Source of the DNA: Theristus sp. LFF4_11
Lineage: Eukaryota > Nematoda > Chromadorea > Monhysterida > Xyalidae
NCBI GenBank assembly: GCA_030248135.1
Contig: JASANC010000991.1
Location: forward strand, 62,001-126,000
Length of the DNA: 64,000 nucleotides
Reading direction: 5' to 3'
The position numbers were made by a program, and so were the translations under genes. Under the pieces are notes generated by a model. The model was not told the DNA's origin. It was given only the letters and a program-made list of their open reading frames with translations, and did not search any database. Position 1 is the first letter of the stretch. Every line of letters starts with the position of its first letter. This document shows, piece after piece, positions 39,694 through 51,275 of the stretch.

Positions 39694-42600
39694 ATGTTCA
39701 AGAGTCTCGCGTTTCAACTGTTGGTCATCAGCAACGTGAATGTGAGCGCAGCGCAAGAGTTTGCCTCTCTCATCTCAAAACAACTGCGAAAAATTTTTGC
39801 AAAACTGCGACGCAACATATTCTGGAAATATTTCTTTAGCGGTTGAAAAAAAAACTGCGCCATAACCTAACATTAAAAAAATCCATGGCTCAATCTAAAA
39901 CGCCCAAATGATATCACACCGAACGGCATCGAAAGACCGGAAACGCTCTCAATTCAAATCGTCCAAGCATCATTTTTATGAAAAGGACGAGAATAATGGA
40001 ACTGGACCTGGATGTGTTTTTTTAAACTAGACTAACAGCGACAGAGAGGTTTCAAAAATGCGGAGCCATTGACAAAAAACGTTCATCCAGTAATCCTTGA
40101 ATGAACTCCGTATGTGCCGGGCATCTTGGCACAAGCCGCGTTTATTCAATCACACATGCAAAAAAAATTAAAGTGAAAAAGTTGCAGCATGTTTTCCGGT
40201 TGACCGAAAGCGCCGCCACGAGCACGCTAGAGCCGGGTGTGCTGCAAGTGACCGTGTCGCAAGAGTCCTGGCAAGACGCCGGCCAGCCAGGCATGACGTT
40301 CGTTGGCGACATCGTCAGCGCTGATTGCGTCGCGCGAAAACACGAATTCAGGCACGTTATGGGCGAGTATTCAATGATGTCTCTCTTCGGTAGGTCCTAC
40401 TTTTTATTGGCACACTGTATGTTCGTTTCACTCGTTGGTTTGTCTCGTTTGGTTTTTTTTTCAAACGCATGTCGTTATACACACGCAGCGTATAATTTTG
40501 ACTCATTGAATGTAAACACGGGCGAAATTGAAGCCGCGTGCGACTTCGGAGGCGTCAGATGAACTGAAATCAACCGGACGCATGTTTGAGTGTGTGAGAG
40601 AGGATTTCCCATCCTTGAAACAAATTGTGTGCCAATTACTGTTTTTGCTAAAATTCCGGAGTCATTCAAACGTGCTGATATTGGCGATAATTCATGTGTG
40701 GGTGTCTGTTATCAGTTACCTACCAGTTTTGATAAGTTCAGTTGATAATCCCAGCAATTGAGGGTGTTGGTTCAGTGCGCAGTAACTCTAACAGCGCATT
40801 CATGAAGCAGCATTTAGTGGTGGTGACGCGTAGCTGTGTCACTAAATACTGCTTCATGAATGCGCCTTAAATCTCTGATCTCTCCGCTTGCAGCCACGTC
40901 TCCTGGTACAAGCTGCTTGCGAACGACACGTTCCTCCTGTTGGGGGCCACCTCCGGCCTCGGCGCCATCAACCAGTACACCAGCGTCCAGTGGGCGTCAA
41001 GGGCTCGTGACGCATTCGGCGCTCTGCAGCTGCGCTTTCGGCCGGTGCAGCTGGCCAGCAGCGGCGAGTACGAGTGCAGAGCGATGTTGCCCGCTGTGGA
41101 TGAGGTGATACGGCGGCGGTTTACGTTGAAGGTAAATGTGCTTGTGGGAAAGCGGTCGGGTGGAAATGACGTCACCCTATGTCGTGACACACGTCTGAGT
41201 TGGTGACCAGGACTAGAAAGAAAGTGATAGTTTTACTCGCACCCACAGCTTGACGCAGAACTGAAACCTGCGTCTTTCAAAGTTGGGTGTCAGCAATGGA
41301 ACGGCATTGCTTGCGACGCGCTGAAAAGGGAAAGAAATTGTGGGACGCTTTTTGTTCATTACCCGATGGAAACAATTTTTATTGGCACACAAAGAACCAC
41401 ATAAGAAATTGGTGATCCTTCATGGAGCCCACCAGATTCATCGCCTGCTGTCATGATCAACGTAAGGGGCATTCATGAAACAGTATTCAGTGAGCGCGCA
41501 GCTACAGCTACGCGTCACTAAATACTACTTCATGAATGCGTCTTTAGTGTCGGGATTTTTAGGTTTATCCGAAAAGAAAAGGAATTTACAATTTCCGAAC
41601 AGGTCACAGAACCCGAACGAGTGAGAATGCTGAGCGAAAAGGCGCAGCAGTTCGTGCACGTGCCGACCAGAATTGGACAATCGGTCGTGCTGCGATGCGA
41701 GGCGAGCGGGCAGCCACGTCCGCAGCTGCAGTGGCACTCAAACAAAACGGGCACGTACGAAGAAGTGCACGACACTTTAGGTATGTTTTATTTTGGACCC
41801 GAGACTCAATGCGTTCGCACACGGCGATATTGGAAAATGTTTCACGGAGTTCAAAATTAGGTTACGGTAGACGCTTCGCCACGGTAGACACACGAGTGGT
41901 GACGATTTGCGGGTTTGCTTCGGTTAAGCGGTTTTTTCTCAGAGTGTGAAACGTTTGTGACTCGGATGTTCCTGACAAGACAATAACCACCGATCATTAG
42001 AATCTCTCCGACAGAAGTGACGTCACTTTCAAACAAATTTCACAGCAAAACGACTCAGTTCAATCGACGTCAGCGTGGATGTTGCAGCGGCGGAGCTTCG
42101 ATTCCTGAATGTTACAATGGAGCATGCAGGCTTTTACATGTGCAGGTGGTAAATTTGAATTTGTCTTATGGGGCATTCATGAAGCAGTATTTAGTGACCG
42201 CGTGGCTATATTTTAACACAGCTCTGCTTCACTACGGTATGGCCGAGTAAACATGGCAGTTTTTTTTCAGGGTGCAAGGAGCGCGCGAAAATTGAATGAA
42301 AGAAAAAAGACGTCCAGAAACCAAATTCTGTGCCAAATTTAACGCGTTTTTTAAACTAATGGATTCTTCGTGCTATTCTGGTCATTCTTTTTCCCTTGCA
42401 CGCATGATTTGGAATAATGTTGGCCTTTTTTGAAAAAGACAACTCCAAGTCTGCGACTGATCTGCCTTGATGGACTGCCTTATTTATTCGGCCATACTGT
42501 GAGTACTGATTCATGAATGCCGCATTACAATTTGTTAATTGGCTAGTTTTCATTTGACAAGAACGGATTTGGCCAATCAGAAAACGTGGATGTTTCTTCC

Positions 42601-42744
42601 AGAGCAAGCAACCGTCGCGGGTACGAAGAGCAGCGGTTCAAGCTGGAGCCAAGCTCATCCAGGTTCGAGCGAACGAACGTTGTGATTGTTTTGCTGTGCT
42701 TGCTGACCACCTATTTGGTTTGCAGTTCTGCCACAAACGTATGA
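39694..42744 (+). CDS. Immunoglobulin-domain cell-surface protein with hydrophobic C-terminus
   Basis: Secretory-pathway adhesion or receptor-like protein. Well-supported exons are 40894-41131, 41603-41780, 42046-42145 and 42603-42744, with consistent phases. Exon 40894 encodes an Ig core (HVSWYKLL ... SGEYECRA). Exon 41603 starts a second Ig domain (GQSVVLRCEASGQPRP, then LQW). This is completed in exon 42046 by the sequence AELRFLNVTMEHAGFYMC. The last exon ends with a hydrophobic segment (NVVIVLLCLLTTYLVC) three to eight residues before the stop, suiting a GPI-attachment signal or tail anchor. Upstream, a coding exon at about 40188-40389 holds the first-domain cysteine (VSADCVA). An ATG at 39694 with a possible donor after 39741 could supply the signal peptide. 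The junction between 40389 and 40894 does not close in my reading. Confidence 0.75.
40795..40868. mobile_element. Foldback element, copy 2
   Basis: GCGCATTCATGAAGCAGCAT ... CACTAAATACTGCTTCATGA ATGCGC, a hairpin of the same family as 20577-20668. It sits in the Ig-gene intron just before the exon at 40894. Confidence 0.85.
41466..41546. mobile_element. Foldback element, copy 3
   Basis: GGGGCATTCATGAAACAGTA ... CTACGCGTCACTAAATACTA CTTCATGAATGCG. Same family; intron of the Ig-domain gene before the exon at 41603. Confidence 0.85.
41783..41870 (-). repeat. Dispersed repeat R, copy 5
   Basis: Complement form TTTTATTTTGGACCCGAGAC TCAATGCG ... GTTCAAAATTAGG, in the Ig-domain gene intron 41781-42045. 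Confidence 0.65.
42171..42532. mobile_element. Foldback element, copy 4, split by a nested CAGTATGGCCG-type MITE
   Basis: The left half (GGGCATTCATGAAGCAGTAT ...) runs 42171-42234 and its right end (TACTGATTCATGAATGCCGC) resumes at about 42502. Between them, 42235-42499, lies an element with ends CGGTATGGCCGAGTAAACAT and TTATTCGGCCATACTG, homologous to that at 8586-8840. Both lie in the Ig-gene intron 42146-42602. Confidence 0.8.
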
Positions 42745-42949
42745 TGGTGAAAAAATGTTCTGTCTAATCTTCCTCACTCAAAGGCCGAATCAAGTTGGCC
42801 CCTTTCGGGCAGCTATCTATGAGAACATTATTTTTCAAATCAACATTCGGAACGGTTGGCTGCACAGCACAACAGTAAAAAGCACAAACTTAGCGGCTGG
42901 TTTTTGATTCCAGCTGAAACACAAAACAAAATGAATCAAACACATCGCG

Positions 42950-42955
42950 AATAAA
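42950..42955 (+). terminator. Possible polyadenylation signal AATAAA of the Ig-domain gene
   Basis: AATAAA about 206 bp after the stop codon, in the short convergent interval with the coiled-coil gene on the other strand. Confidence 0.4.
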
Positions 42956-43363
42956 TAGACAATTTCACGATATTTATAGAAATAACGAAACTAAAATATT
43001 AGTTTTGGTTATCAGAATCAGTTGTTGGATAAGATGTGTTCAGAACTTAAAGTGCCACATTTGAGAAAAACCTCAGTCATGTGTTCCAGAACGCAAAGAC
43101 AAGACAGACATAAAACAGAAACAGATGCTCAAAAAATAATCCACTGAGATTTCACAATAATAGAGTATCGAAGCGATAAACAAAGCAGCAATAAAATACA
43201 AAAAACGTTTCTTAAAAAAACAACCTGAACCAGCAGGAATATCGCGAAACAAGGAAAACCCTGAAGAAAACTAAAAAAATGATGTCCATTCTGAACCAAT
43301 GTTGAATCATGCCAAACCAGTACAATTCACAAGTAAAAGAATCAACAGCGAACGCACTTTTGC

Positions 43364-46300
43364 TCACTCCAAATGAGCCAGTGCACTGCGAAGCTGCTGA
43401 ATCTGGCGCAAACTTTGCTGTTGCTGGTGTTTCTCGGCAAGTGGACTCGCGCTGATTGGGCGATGCGGGTGGCGGTGCGGCGAGCTGATTTGGTGGTTTG
43501 CTTTTGCGCTGGTGCGATGGGCCTGCAAACGAGCTATTGACATGAGTTGAGCTGCATCGGTATTCGTTTCGTGTTACAGTTTTGTCAGAGTTTCCTGTTT
43601 TTCCGCAAAATGAAACGGATAGATGGATCACAACCGTTCGGGCACAAACTGCGAAACATAACACAACACTGATTGGCTACCGCAGCGTGCCGAACGCCCA
43701 ATCAGCTGCTCGGACTTCTTGAAGCGGTCGAATAAAATACCGTTTCACTGCTAAATCAGTGCGATCCCTGTCCGCAGGTAGCGAGCGGCAAGGACAACCA
43801 ATCTCAAAAGCCAGCAAATCAGCCAACTACAGTCGTACTCTAGCTGATTGGCCGTGGTCACGTGATGCATGCATTCTGTGCAAACCAAACTCATGGCGAA
43901 CTCAGCAATTCATGCACAGAATGCATGCATCAACAAATCAGCTAGCTGGATATGTTATTGAGGAGACAGTTCACCGGTTCACTGCCCATGCAACCCCCCC
44001 ACCCATTTCATGCCGCACACAACCGACCGCATTCTCGAGTGCGTTCTCATCATTCAGCAGCGCGTGCTTGTGCAGACTCTCCAGCGTGTACTCGCGCACG
44101 TGACAGCCGAGGCGTCTTGCCGCGCGCTGTTGCGCCTGACACCGCGCCAGTCGACTGAGCAACGCGCTACGCTCACGGCGGCACGCACGCAAATGGCCAG
44201 CGGCTGGGGCGCTCGCGCACGCTGACGGATCCAGGTCGGAAATGAACTGCATAAATAATGTTGGGTGAAAAGGTGCATGCAATAATGGGTAAAAATGTGC
44301 AATGTTGGGTAAAAATGTGCAATGTTGGGTAAAAATGTGCAATGTTGGGTAAAAAGGTACAATGTTGAGTAAAAATGGGCAAGGTTGAGTAAAAATGTGC
44401 AAAGTTGGGTAAAAATGGGCAATGTTGGGTAAAAATGTGCAATGTTGAGTAAAAATGTGCAATGTTGGGTAAAAATGTGCAATGTTGGGTAAAAATGTGC
44501 AATGTTGGGTGAAAAGGTGTAGTGTTGGGTAAAAATGTGTGATGTTGTGCAAAAAGGTGAAACTTTTTGATTGGTTCTCTGATATAACAACGATCCAGCC
44601 AATCAGTGCGCTGAACAGTGCTTCATAGCATCCGCAGAAACGTGTTTTGTCGTTTGCGCATTTCGTGTGTTCGCATCCCAAAATCAGCACACGCCCACCC
44701 ACCCACTCCACAATGCTGCCATGCACCTTTGTCAACTGCGCTTGTATTCTCTGTATCTTCGTGTCGTTTATCTCAATCTTGGTCACCAGATCGTCGATGT
44801 CCTTCAGCGTTGCCAGCCGCTGCTCACTGTCACGCACCGACTCAACATGCGTCTGCAGCGCATCGTACATTCTGCAAACAAACAAACAAACGAATTTCGA
44901 AATTTATTCACGCAGTTGAATCGAAATGTCATTCTTCATTATTGCGGTGTGGTGTGAGTGACAGACAATTATGCTTTAATGGTATATTACACGATGTTTA
45001 TACACAGTTATAACGAAGTTCGCTGTCGGATATTCAACCGGATCGGACACAAAACCAACCACAAAAAAACAAGGCGAAAAACGGGCACCTCAAATCCCGG
45101 TCAAGCCCGCGCTCCAGTTTTTCCAACTCTTTCGTCAATTCTGCACGAAAGACGGCCGTCAAATCGCCCGAGCATTGGTCGCTCGCCAAACGAAGGCACA
45201 CCTGAGTAATAAAGTCCAAATGTTGAAACACGATTCGCTCTTGATTCAGTCAGACGATCAGAACGTTGGATGAAGCGTTCATTCGTACCTGGTGCAGAGA
45301 TCGATTCTCGTTTTTCAAGGTCGCCAACAATTGCTGCAAGTTGACTTTCACGGAGTGACTTTTATTCGATGCCTGAAGCATAAGTGTGAAAGTGTTCTTG
45401 GAGTCATTCAAATAAGCAGTATCAAGCGAACTAATGGTTATTATCTTTTAATTTGGTGCCGAGACTTAATGCGCCCATAGATAGGTAAAACCGTTTCATG
45501 TACGACGCGGGAATTCAAGATCCGAGTCCCCTAAATAGGACCGAGTCCCTTAGGCGATATTGAATTACCACACGAAGATTGAAACTTCTTTCATTTCTTC
45601 GTCTGCACACGCATTCAGTCGCAGAACCTGAAGAAATTGATATTACCACAGCAGCACACTGATTTGCTGCTCAACAACGCTTCATCCATCAAGCATAAGA
45701 ATTAACAGAACAATAAATCGATCAATCAATCAGCTGGTGTTTTCAAACCAAAAAAAACGACAAATCAACGGACAGCGCCGACGACAAACGGCAATTGCGA
45801 CAAATTTGCTTTCACGACGGCCGTTGAGACATTCGGCAAAGTGTGATGATGACTTTGGATGGTGCGATTGGCACGGGGCAGCGACTGGTGGCGTCGTTCG
45901 GCTTTCACGGGTTTGCTGATTCGTGCGCGTGACGCGCTCGGCGACGGTGGATCGCTGTGCGCACGCTTCGGCTGCTGCAATGAAATTGCGAAATGTACGA
46001 CCGAAAATGTTTTAGATTTTTGACCGTTTGTTAGGTGAGGTCCCGAATGGCCACACGCTTGGTGGATGAAACCAAGGCAAAGCAATACCACCAGACAAAT
46101 GGAAACTTCTGAAAAACCAGTTTTCACGCTTGTAAGTTTTTTTAAGCGTGCAATTTTGCTCACGAACTCATCGCAAACATGCAGACGGTGGAAACTCACA
46201 CTGCCGATCGGCTGTTGTTCATTGCTGCTGTCTGTGTTCTTCGCCGAGTGTCTCAATCGTTGCAACTGCTCCTGCAGTCTCTCCATCGCCGCCGTCGTCT

Positions 46301-48614
46301 CTTCGCGGGACGGTTTCGGTCTCGGCGCCGACCGTTCGGTCTCATTCGGCCGTTCGATGTTCGGTTTTCTCGGCGTCGAATGTCGACCGCCGTTGCCGGC
46401 GCTTTTCCGGTTGCATTTTTTCTTCTTTTTCGCTTTTCTCTCGTGCGCCAGCGCCGCGAGATTCTCGTGCTCGCCGACGGATTTCGGCAAGCGACTGCCA
46501 GTCACTTTCGATTGGAGTTCGGTTCGATCGGCCGGACCGGACTGCTGCGGCCGTTGCGATTGCGGTTCGGTCGTGTCGACCGTTCGCAGGCGGTCTCGCT
46601 CCTCCTGGATGCGTTGCAGCTCGCCGCGCAACTTTCGACTGTACGCGTCCAATTTCCGCTGTTGGCGTTCTGGAGGAAGAACATTTGGAACGATAGCGTC
46701 ATTTTTTGCTCGGTTTTCAAAAGGAGTTGGAAAAATATTGAGAGAGAAGTGATGTTGTCAAAGAGAAAAGACGTTTTTTCCAACACTTCTTGTATTGCAT
46801 ACACTCGCAAAACACCGGGTCCCTTCATAGCCCGGGATGCTTGATTTTGTGAGATTCTGCTTTCTCGTTCGCTGATGTTGTGCCCAGACTATAAGATCTG
46901 TTTGTGGTAAAACAGTTTCGGCAGTTCTGCCTGGTGTCCGTCGCACTGACGAGCCAGGGGACACCGCGGTATGCGTCTACCTGGCGAAACCGCAAACCGC
47001 GAACTTTTTGCATTTCACCTGTCAAACGCAGAATGCCACCGCTGCCGGTGGATCGCTCCGTGTGCGCGCTGCTCGCTGCGCTCATCGTGCGCAACTCCAA
47101 CGGCGACGCCGCATTCACGTTCAATTGTTCGTGTTGTTGTTGATGGTCTGACAAGAAAAAAACACGAATGTCGTTGGAAAAGAAACTCACCATTCACCGT
47201 GGTGTTTGGTGTCTTCCGGTTTCTAAAACCGGTGGGGGGAGGGCACAAATACAAACAAAATCAATCAATACTCACTAAAATTCGCAACACTCCCCACTCA
47301 CCAGGTTGCGACGACGTCGCCGCCGTGGAGGACGACGGCACGTTCGGAATGACGTGGTCGCTTTGTTGTCGCTCTTGCGATGTGACATTCTGCAGACTGC
47401 CGCGCGACTGCTGGCCACCGCCACTCGAGTCGCCCCTTCTCGCTCGTTCGATGCTTTGCGCCGACAGCGCGTGCGTTCGGTCGCGTTGCGCTGCTGAATT
47501 GGAATGATCGAATCACGGAATTTCATTCGCGGAACACGTTTCCGTGACATTTTCAAACGAAAGCACCAACAAAAAACAATTCATATTCGCTTTTTTCACA
47601 AGCGTAACTTTCCGGTTTTTTTGCAGGTTCGGTTTTTTCAAGCGAAATTTTTGATGAGCTGCTTGCATTTGAAACGCTTGCACGATTGCAGGTTGAGAGG
47701 CCATTGAAGTAACCAATTAGCGCAAGTGGGATTCGAGCCACGAAATGGCTCTTCAAGATTAGTCTTTGTTCCAATAACAGCTCAACCAATGAGAGCAAAC
47801 GTTTGTATTTTTTTGCTAGGGGAAAGATCAGAAGTCTCATGCTTCACGCACATCGCGTAAAAATCATACGGGAAAACAACTTGAAGGGCAACGACACGGT
47901 GTCACCAAAATAGATTTCAAAAGGCCAATAAATCCAACAGCGAACCTTCGAGAAAACTCGCAGCGATAGTTGAGCGTTTCTGTGAATGCCAGTGTGATCG
48001 CAATAGTTGCGTGTAAACGTCCGTGTTTGTTTGGATTTTCGCAACGTCTCCCCTGTCAACCAACGTCGTCATAGCATTTGATTTGCTGTCTTGTTGTTTC
48101 GGTTGATTGCTGCTTGAACGCTGTTGCATCAGTTTTTGCAAACCAAATAGAACAGCTGCAAAAATGAGTGAAAGCATGCTGTGGTGTGGTGATCATTCGG
48201 AATGAACCACCCAAATCCAAAAGGCCAATGGACCGTTTTAGCTTGACAAAAAAAAACAGAACAGATACAGAGCCAACCTGAATCGTCAAAACGCAGAATG
48301 ACCAAAAACCAACGTACAAATTAAATTATTGCATCCAACGGGGTTGATGGGAAATAAAAACAAGAACTGTGCATTTCAGTCTATTTACCGTTTCCATAAT
48401 CACTCTGGTCAAAATCTGCGGAGGATCGAAACGACCCACTGTTGTCGGATCCCGAATTCAAATTTTGGCTGACATTGTCGAAATGAAAATTCATCGCTTC
48501 ACGTTCTGACCGCCGAATTTCATTGGCGGATCTTTGACTGGAGACGATTGTTGAGTGAAAATCGCTGCCGCTGACGTCGTGCGCCAACGTCGCAAACCCA
48601 AACTCGGACTCCAT
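43364..48614 (-). CDS. Unrecognised Ser/Gln/Arg-rich coiled-coil protein (~716 residues)
   Basis: Exons: 48389-48614, 47946-48155, 47302-47493, 47019-47147, 46200-46669, ~45774-45974, 45289-45372, 45089-45201, 44727-44871, 44028-44246 and 43364-43522. Every phase closes; only the donor near 45774 is a choice among in-phase options. The N-terminus is acidic/Ser-rich (MESEFGFATLAHDV). The middle is low-complexity Ser/Gln. Heptad-like segments follow: AYSRKLRGELQRIQEERDRL, AMERLQEQLQRLRH, NLQQLLATLKNENRSLHQ, ELTKELEKLERGLDRDLR and a long helix around SEQRLATLKDIDDLVTKIEI. A Lys-rich patch (RKAKKKKKC) could be a nuclear signal. The C-terminus is Gln-rich (EKHQQQQSLRQIQQLRSALA). A cytoskeletal, centrosomal or scaffold role would be usual for this architecture, but I recognise no family. 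Confidence 0.75.
43833..43970. mobile_element. MITE copy (GCATGCATTCTGTGCA-core family)
   Basis: Inverted arms CTAGCTGATTGGC ... GATGCATGCATTCTGTGCA and TGCACAGAATGCATGCATC ... AAATCAGCTAGC, related to 6829-6980 and 57245-57393. It lies in the intron 43523-44027 of the coiled-coil gene. Confidence 0.7.
44263..44545 (+). repeat. Tandem 20-bp repeat, about 14 units
   Basis: Unit AATGTTGGGTAAAAATGTGC with point variants, in the intron between exons 44028-44246 and 44727-44871 of the coiled-coil gene. The long minus-strand open frames with repeated HIFTQHCTFLP are products of the repeat and not a protein. Confidence 0.95.
45440..45560 (-). repeat. Dispersed repeat R, copy 6
   Basis: Complement form TTATCTTTTAATTTGGTGCC GAGACTTAATGCGCCCATAG ATAGG ... 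GACGCGGGAATTCAAGA, in the coiled-coil gene intron 45373-45773. Confidence 0.7.
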
Positions 48615-49289
48615 GACTTTTTAAATCGATGTTTATTTTGATAGAATCTCGAATCAAATCTGCATGATCATGTGTGCCGTGGCGGCGGTGATGGTACTAA
48701 CTGGCAAGCAATTCGCATGCTTTCATTGCTGCAATAATTTTTCATGTTGACAATTTGCCCAGTGAAAAACCGGATGCATAACAAAACCCATTTTTTAACA
48801 CATTGTGAATTGGGAATAGGGATTCATTGGGTGGGGTGTGGGATCGAGTCGATCTCGATACCGTTCAGCAGATGATTGGTCATTTTTGTCCTCTCAATTT
48901 TCAATTAAACCAATGCCGGTTTTTGTTCTATCTTGAGATTACTTGTTTATTTCTTCAACCTTTAATTACAGCGTTTCTATTTCGTAATCGCTTAATCCAC
49001 AAAAGCAGCTCGCAGCCGTGCGCAATCAATTAAATTCGTTTTTCGTTGTCTCCTTGTTTCCTCCAGTAATTTCCCCCAGATTCAAATTCTACAGTATGCC
49101 TGTTAGTGCGCGTCCGTTTTTCAGGCATTGTGTCTGTGTGGTGTCTTCACTCAGACCAAACGTCACTTTCTTAGTCAGTCACTCAGGCGTAATAAACAAG
49201 TACTCAGTTTTTACTCACTCACTTCTTGCTTTTGTAAAACTACCTAAAAATGCAATAAAATATATCAATCTACAATTTTTTCAAAATGT

Positions 49290-50612
49290 TTTCGGTTTCA
49301 TTTCAAAACGTCTTGCATATATAAATAAGAGCGGTATAAAATGCCATATGGGGTGCTCGATGGCCAAAAAATGGAATTTTGATATTTTGGCTAAAACGAT
49401 GCTACTCAGTGTCCTGAGTAATTTTTGGGCCAAAGACCCACCCTATCCCGAGTTATGCCATTTTATGTGTTGGCCGACGGGCGCCGGTGACTCCGGCGAC
49501 CGATCACCGAATTGCATTTTTTGGGCTTTTGAAGCAATTTTACGCAAGTCCGAAGTGACCACATGAAAGTGGAAAACAAACTGAATCTGATCCACTATTT
49601 ATTGATTAAATTTAAGAAAGTTTTAGTTTTGGCCTAAAATTATCGCTTGTCTGAGACATATTGTTAAAAACGCCAGGATCCTGAAGATTCAAAAAATTTC
49701 ACTGCGATAGAAAATTAGCCCTAATCCTGGGCTTTACGGTGATGCTAAAATCGTGCTTTTTCCGTGCCATTTTTGCCATTTAAAAAAGGTTTTCCGTCAG
49801 CCTGCCTGGCAAAAATGACAAAAAATATTTTTTTGTTATTTTTCCTAAATATTGTCAGGCAGTGTCAACGCGCTCTGCTCGAAACTTGCTGACGTGACTC
49901 TCTGTTGTACTTTGAGTAACTTTGAAATCTTAAACGACCCAACGGGAACCCCTTTCAAACGAAAACAGGCGGTTTTCGGTCGATTTCGGCCGAAAATCGG
50001 CTGGTTACCGGTGTTTAGCAAGTTTTGACACGTTTGGGAAAGAAAAAATTCTTTACAAACGTGTCAAATTAATAATAGGTCAAAACCCACGCACCGTTTT
50101 GCAGCCAGAGATGTAGCCTCACTGGTTACCAACTTAGTAATGGCCTGGGAATAGCAGAATTTTAACACCACCGTGAAGCAAAGGATTTGGGTTAACTTTC
50201 TATTATATTGAAATTTTTTAATCTTGGGGATCCTGGCGTTTTTTAACAATATGTCTCGGACAAGCGATTATTTTAGGACAAAACTAAAACTTTTTTAAAT
50301 TTAATCAAAAAGTAGCGGATCTGATTCAGTTTGTTCTTCTCTTTCACGTGGTCACCTCGGATTTGCGTAAAATTTCTTCAAAAGCCCAAAAATGGAATTC
50401 AGTGATCGGTCGCCGGAGTCATCGGCGCCCGTCGGCCAACACATAAAATGGCCATAACTCGGGACAGGAAGGATGAGTCTTTGGCCCAAAAATTTTGTGC
50501 GCTTACTCAGAACACTTAGCAGCATCGTTTTAGCCCAAAATATCAAAATTCCATTTTTTTGTGGAGCGGAGCGCTACTCATACCGCTTTAATGTGCAAGA
50601 CGTTTTAAATTT
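49290..50612. mobile_element. 1.3-kb inverted repeat / foldback transposon with ~470-550-bp arms
   Basis: The left arm (about 49290-49760) and right arm (about 50060-50612) are reverse complements with moderate divergence. Shared blocks include AAAACGTCTTGCA, GATATTTTGGCTAAAACGAT, the GGCCGACGGGCGCCGGTGAC block, AAGCAATTTTACGCAA and TTTAACAATATGTC. The central ~300 bp is unique. No transposase frame was found. Confidence 0.85.
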
Positions 50613-51194
50613 AAAACGATAAAATTTATTCGAGAGCTTATGTCAGTTCATAGCAATCAGCCCATTATGCACAAAAACAGCGTCACAAAATTGAAGAAGT
50701 ACACGATTGATGAAATTAGCAAAAATTGATGATGAACATTCATGAACACACACACATCTTAGCGGAAAAAAAGTCAAAAAACAAAGGTCCACGAACAAAC
50801 TTTTTAGAAAGAGGTTGTCTCCCGTTGCGTTTTTCGGTGTTGACGACGTCGACGAACGGGTTAGTTGGTTTCGTTGCGACTATCGGTTGTTCATTGTTCA
50901 AGTTCATTGGCGCCGCACCGGCGCCAGGTACACGCGTACAGATTAGGCTGGCGTTAGCTGGTTGGCTAGCAGACAAATGGCATCAGTTTCATAGTTTTGT
51001 GGAAACTTCTTCAGACATGTTTTTCTAACCAGTCGGGTGGGATGATCAAGCGAAACAAAATTCAAAAATAATTTTTTTTGCAACCGCAGCCAATCCAGAC
51101 GGAGACGTAATGTAGCGCTCGTGTCGTTTTGTGGTCTCTGGTCTGACAACGGAGTGCAGACAAACTGATTACGGTTGACCTGCTTTGTAAACGT

Positions 51195-51275
51195 GGTTAA
51201 CGTAGCGCAGCGGTAGGGCATCCGCTTACCAAGGTAATACAGCAAGAAAGATCGGCGGTTCCCGAACAATATGTC
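51195..51275 (+). other. tRNA-like sequence, probably a pseudogene or SINE head
   Basis: Contains an A-box-like GTAGCGCAGCGGTAGGGC and a B-box-like GGCGGTTCCCGAAC at roughly tRNA spacing. The expected seven-base acceptor pairing and a paired anticodon stem are not visible, and the T-loop lacks GGTTCGAATC. I do not call it a functional tRNA. Confidence 0.3.

Noticed and set aside
43971..44885. 304-codon minus-strand open frame with HFYPTLHIFTQHC repeats
   Set aside because: It joins two real coiled-coil exons through an intron filled by a 20-bp minisatellite; consensus splice sites at 44246 and 44727 remove the repeat.
51195..51275. tRNA gene
   Set aside because: A- and B-box-like motifs exist, but acceptor and anticodon stems do not pair and the T-loop is wrong.
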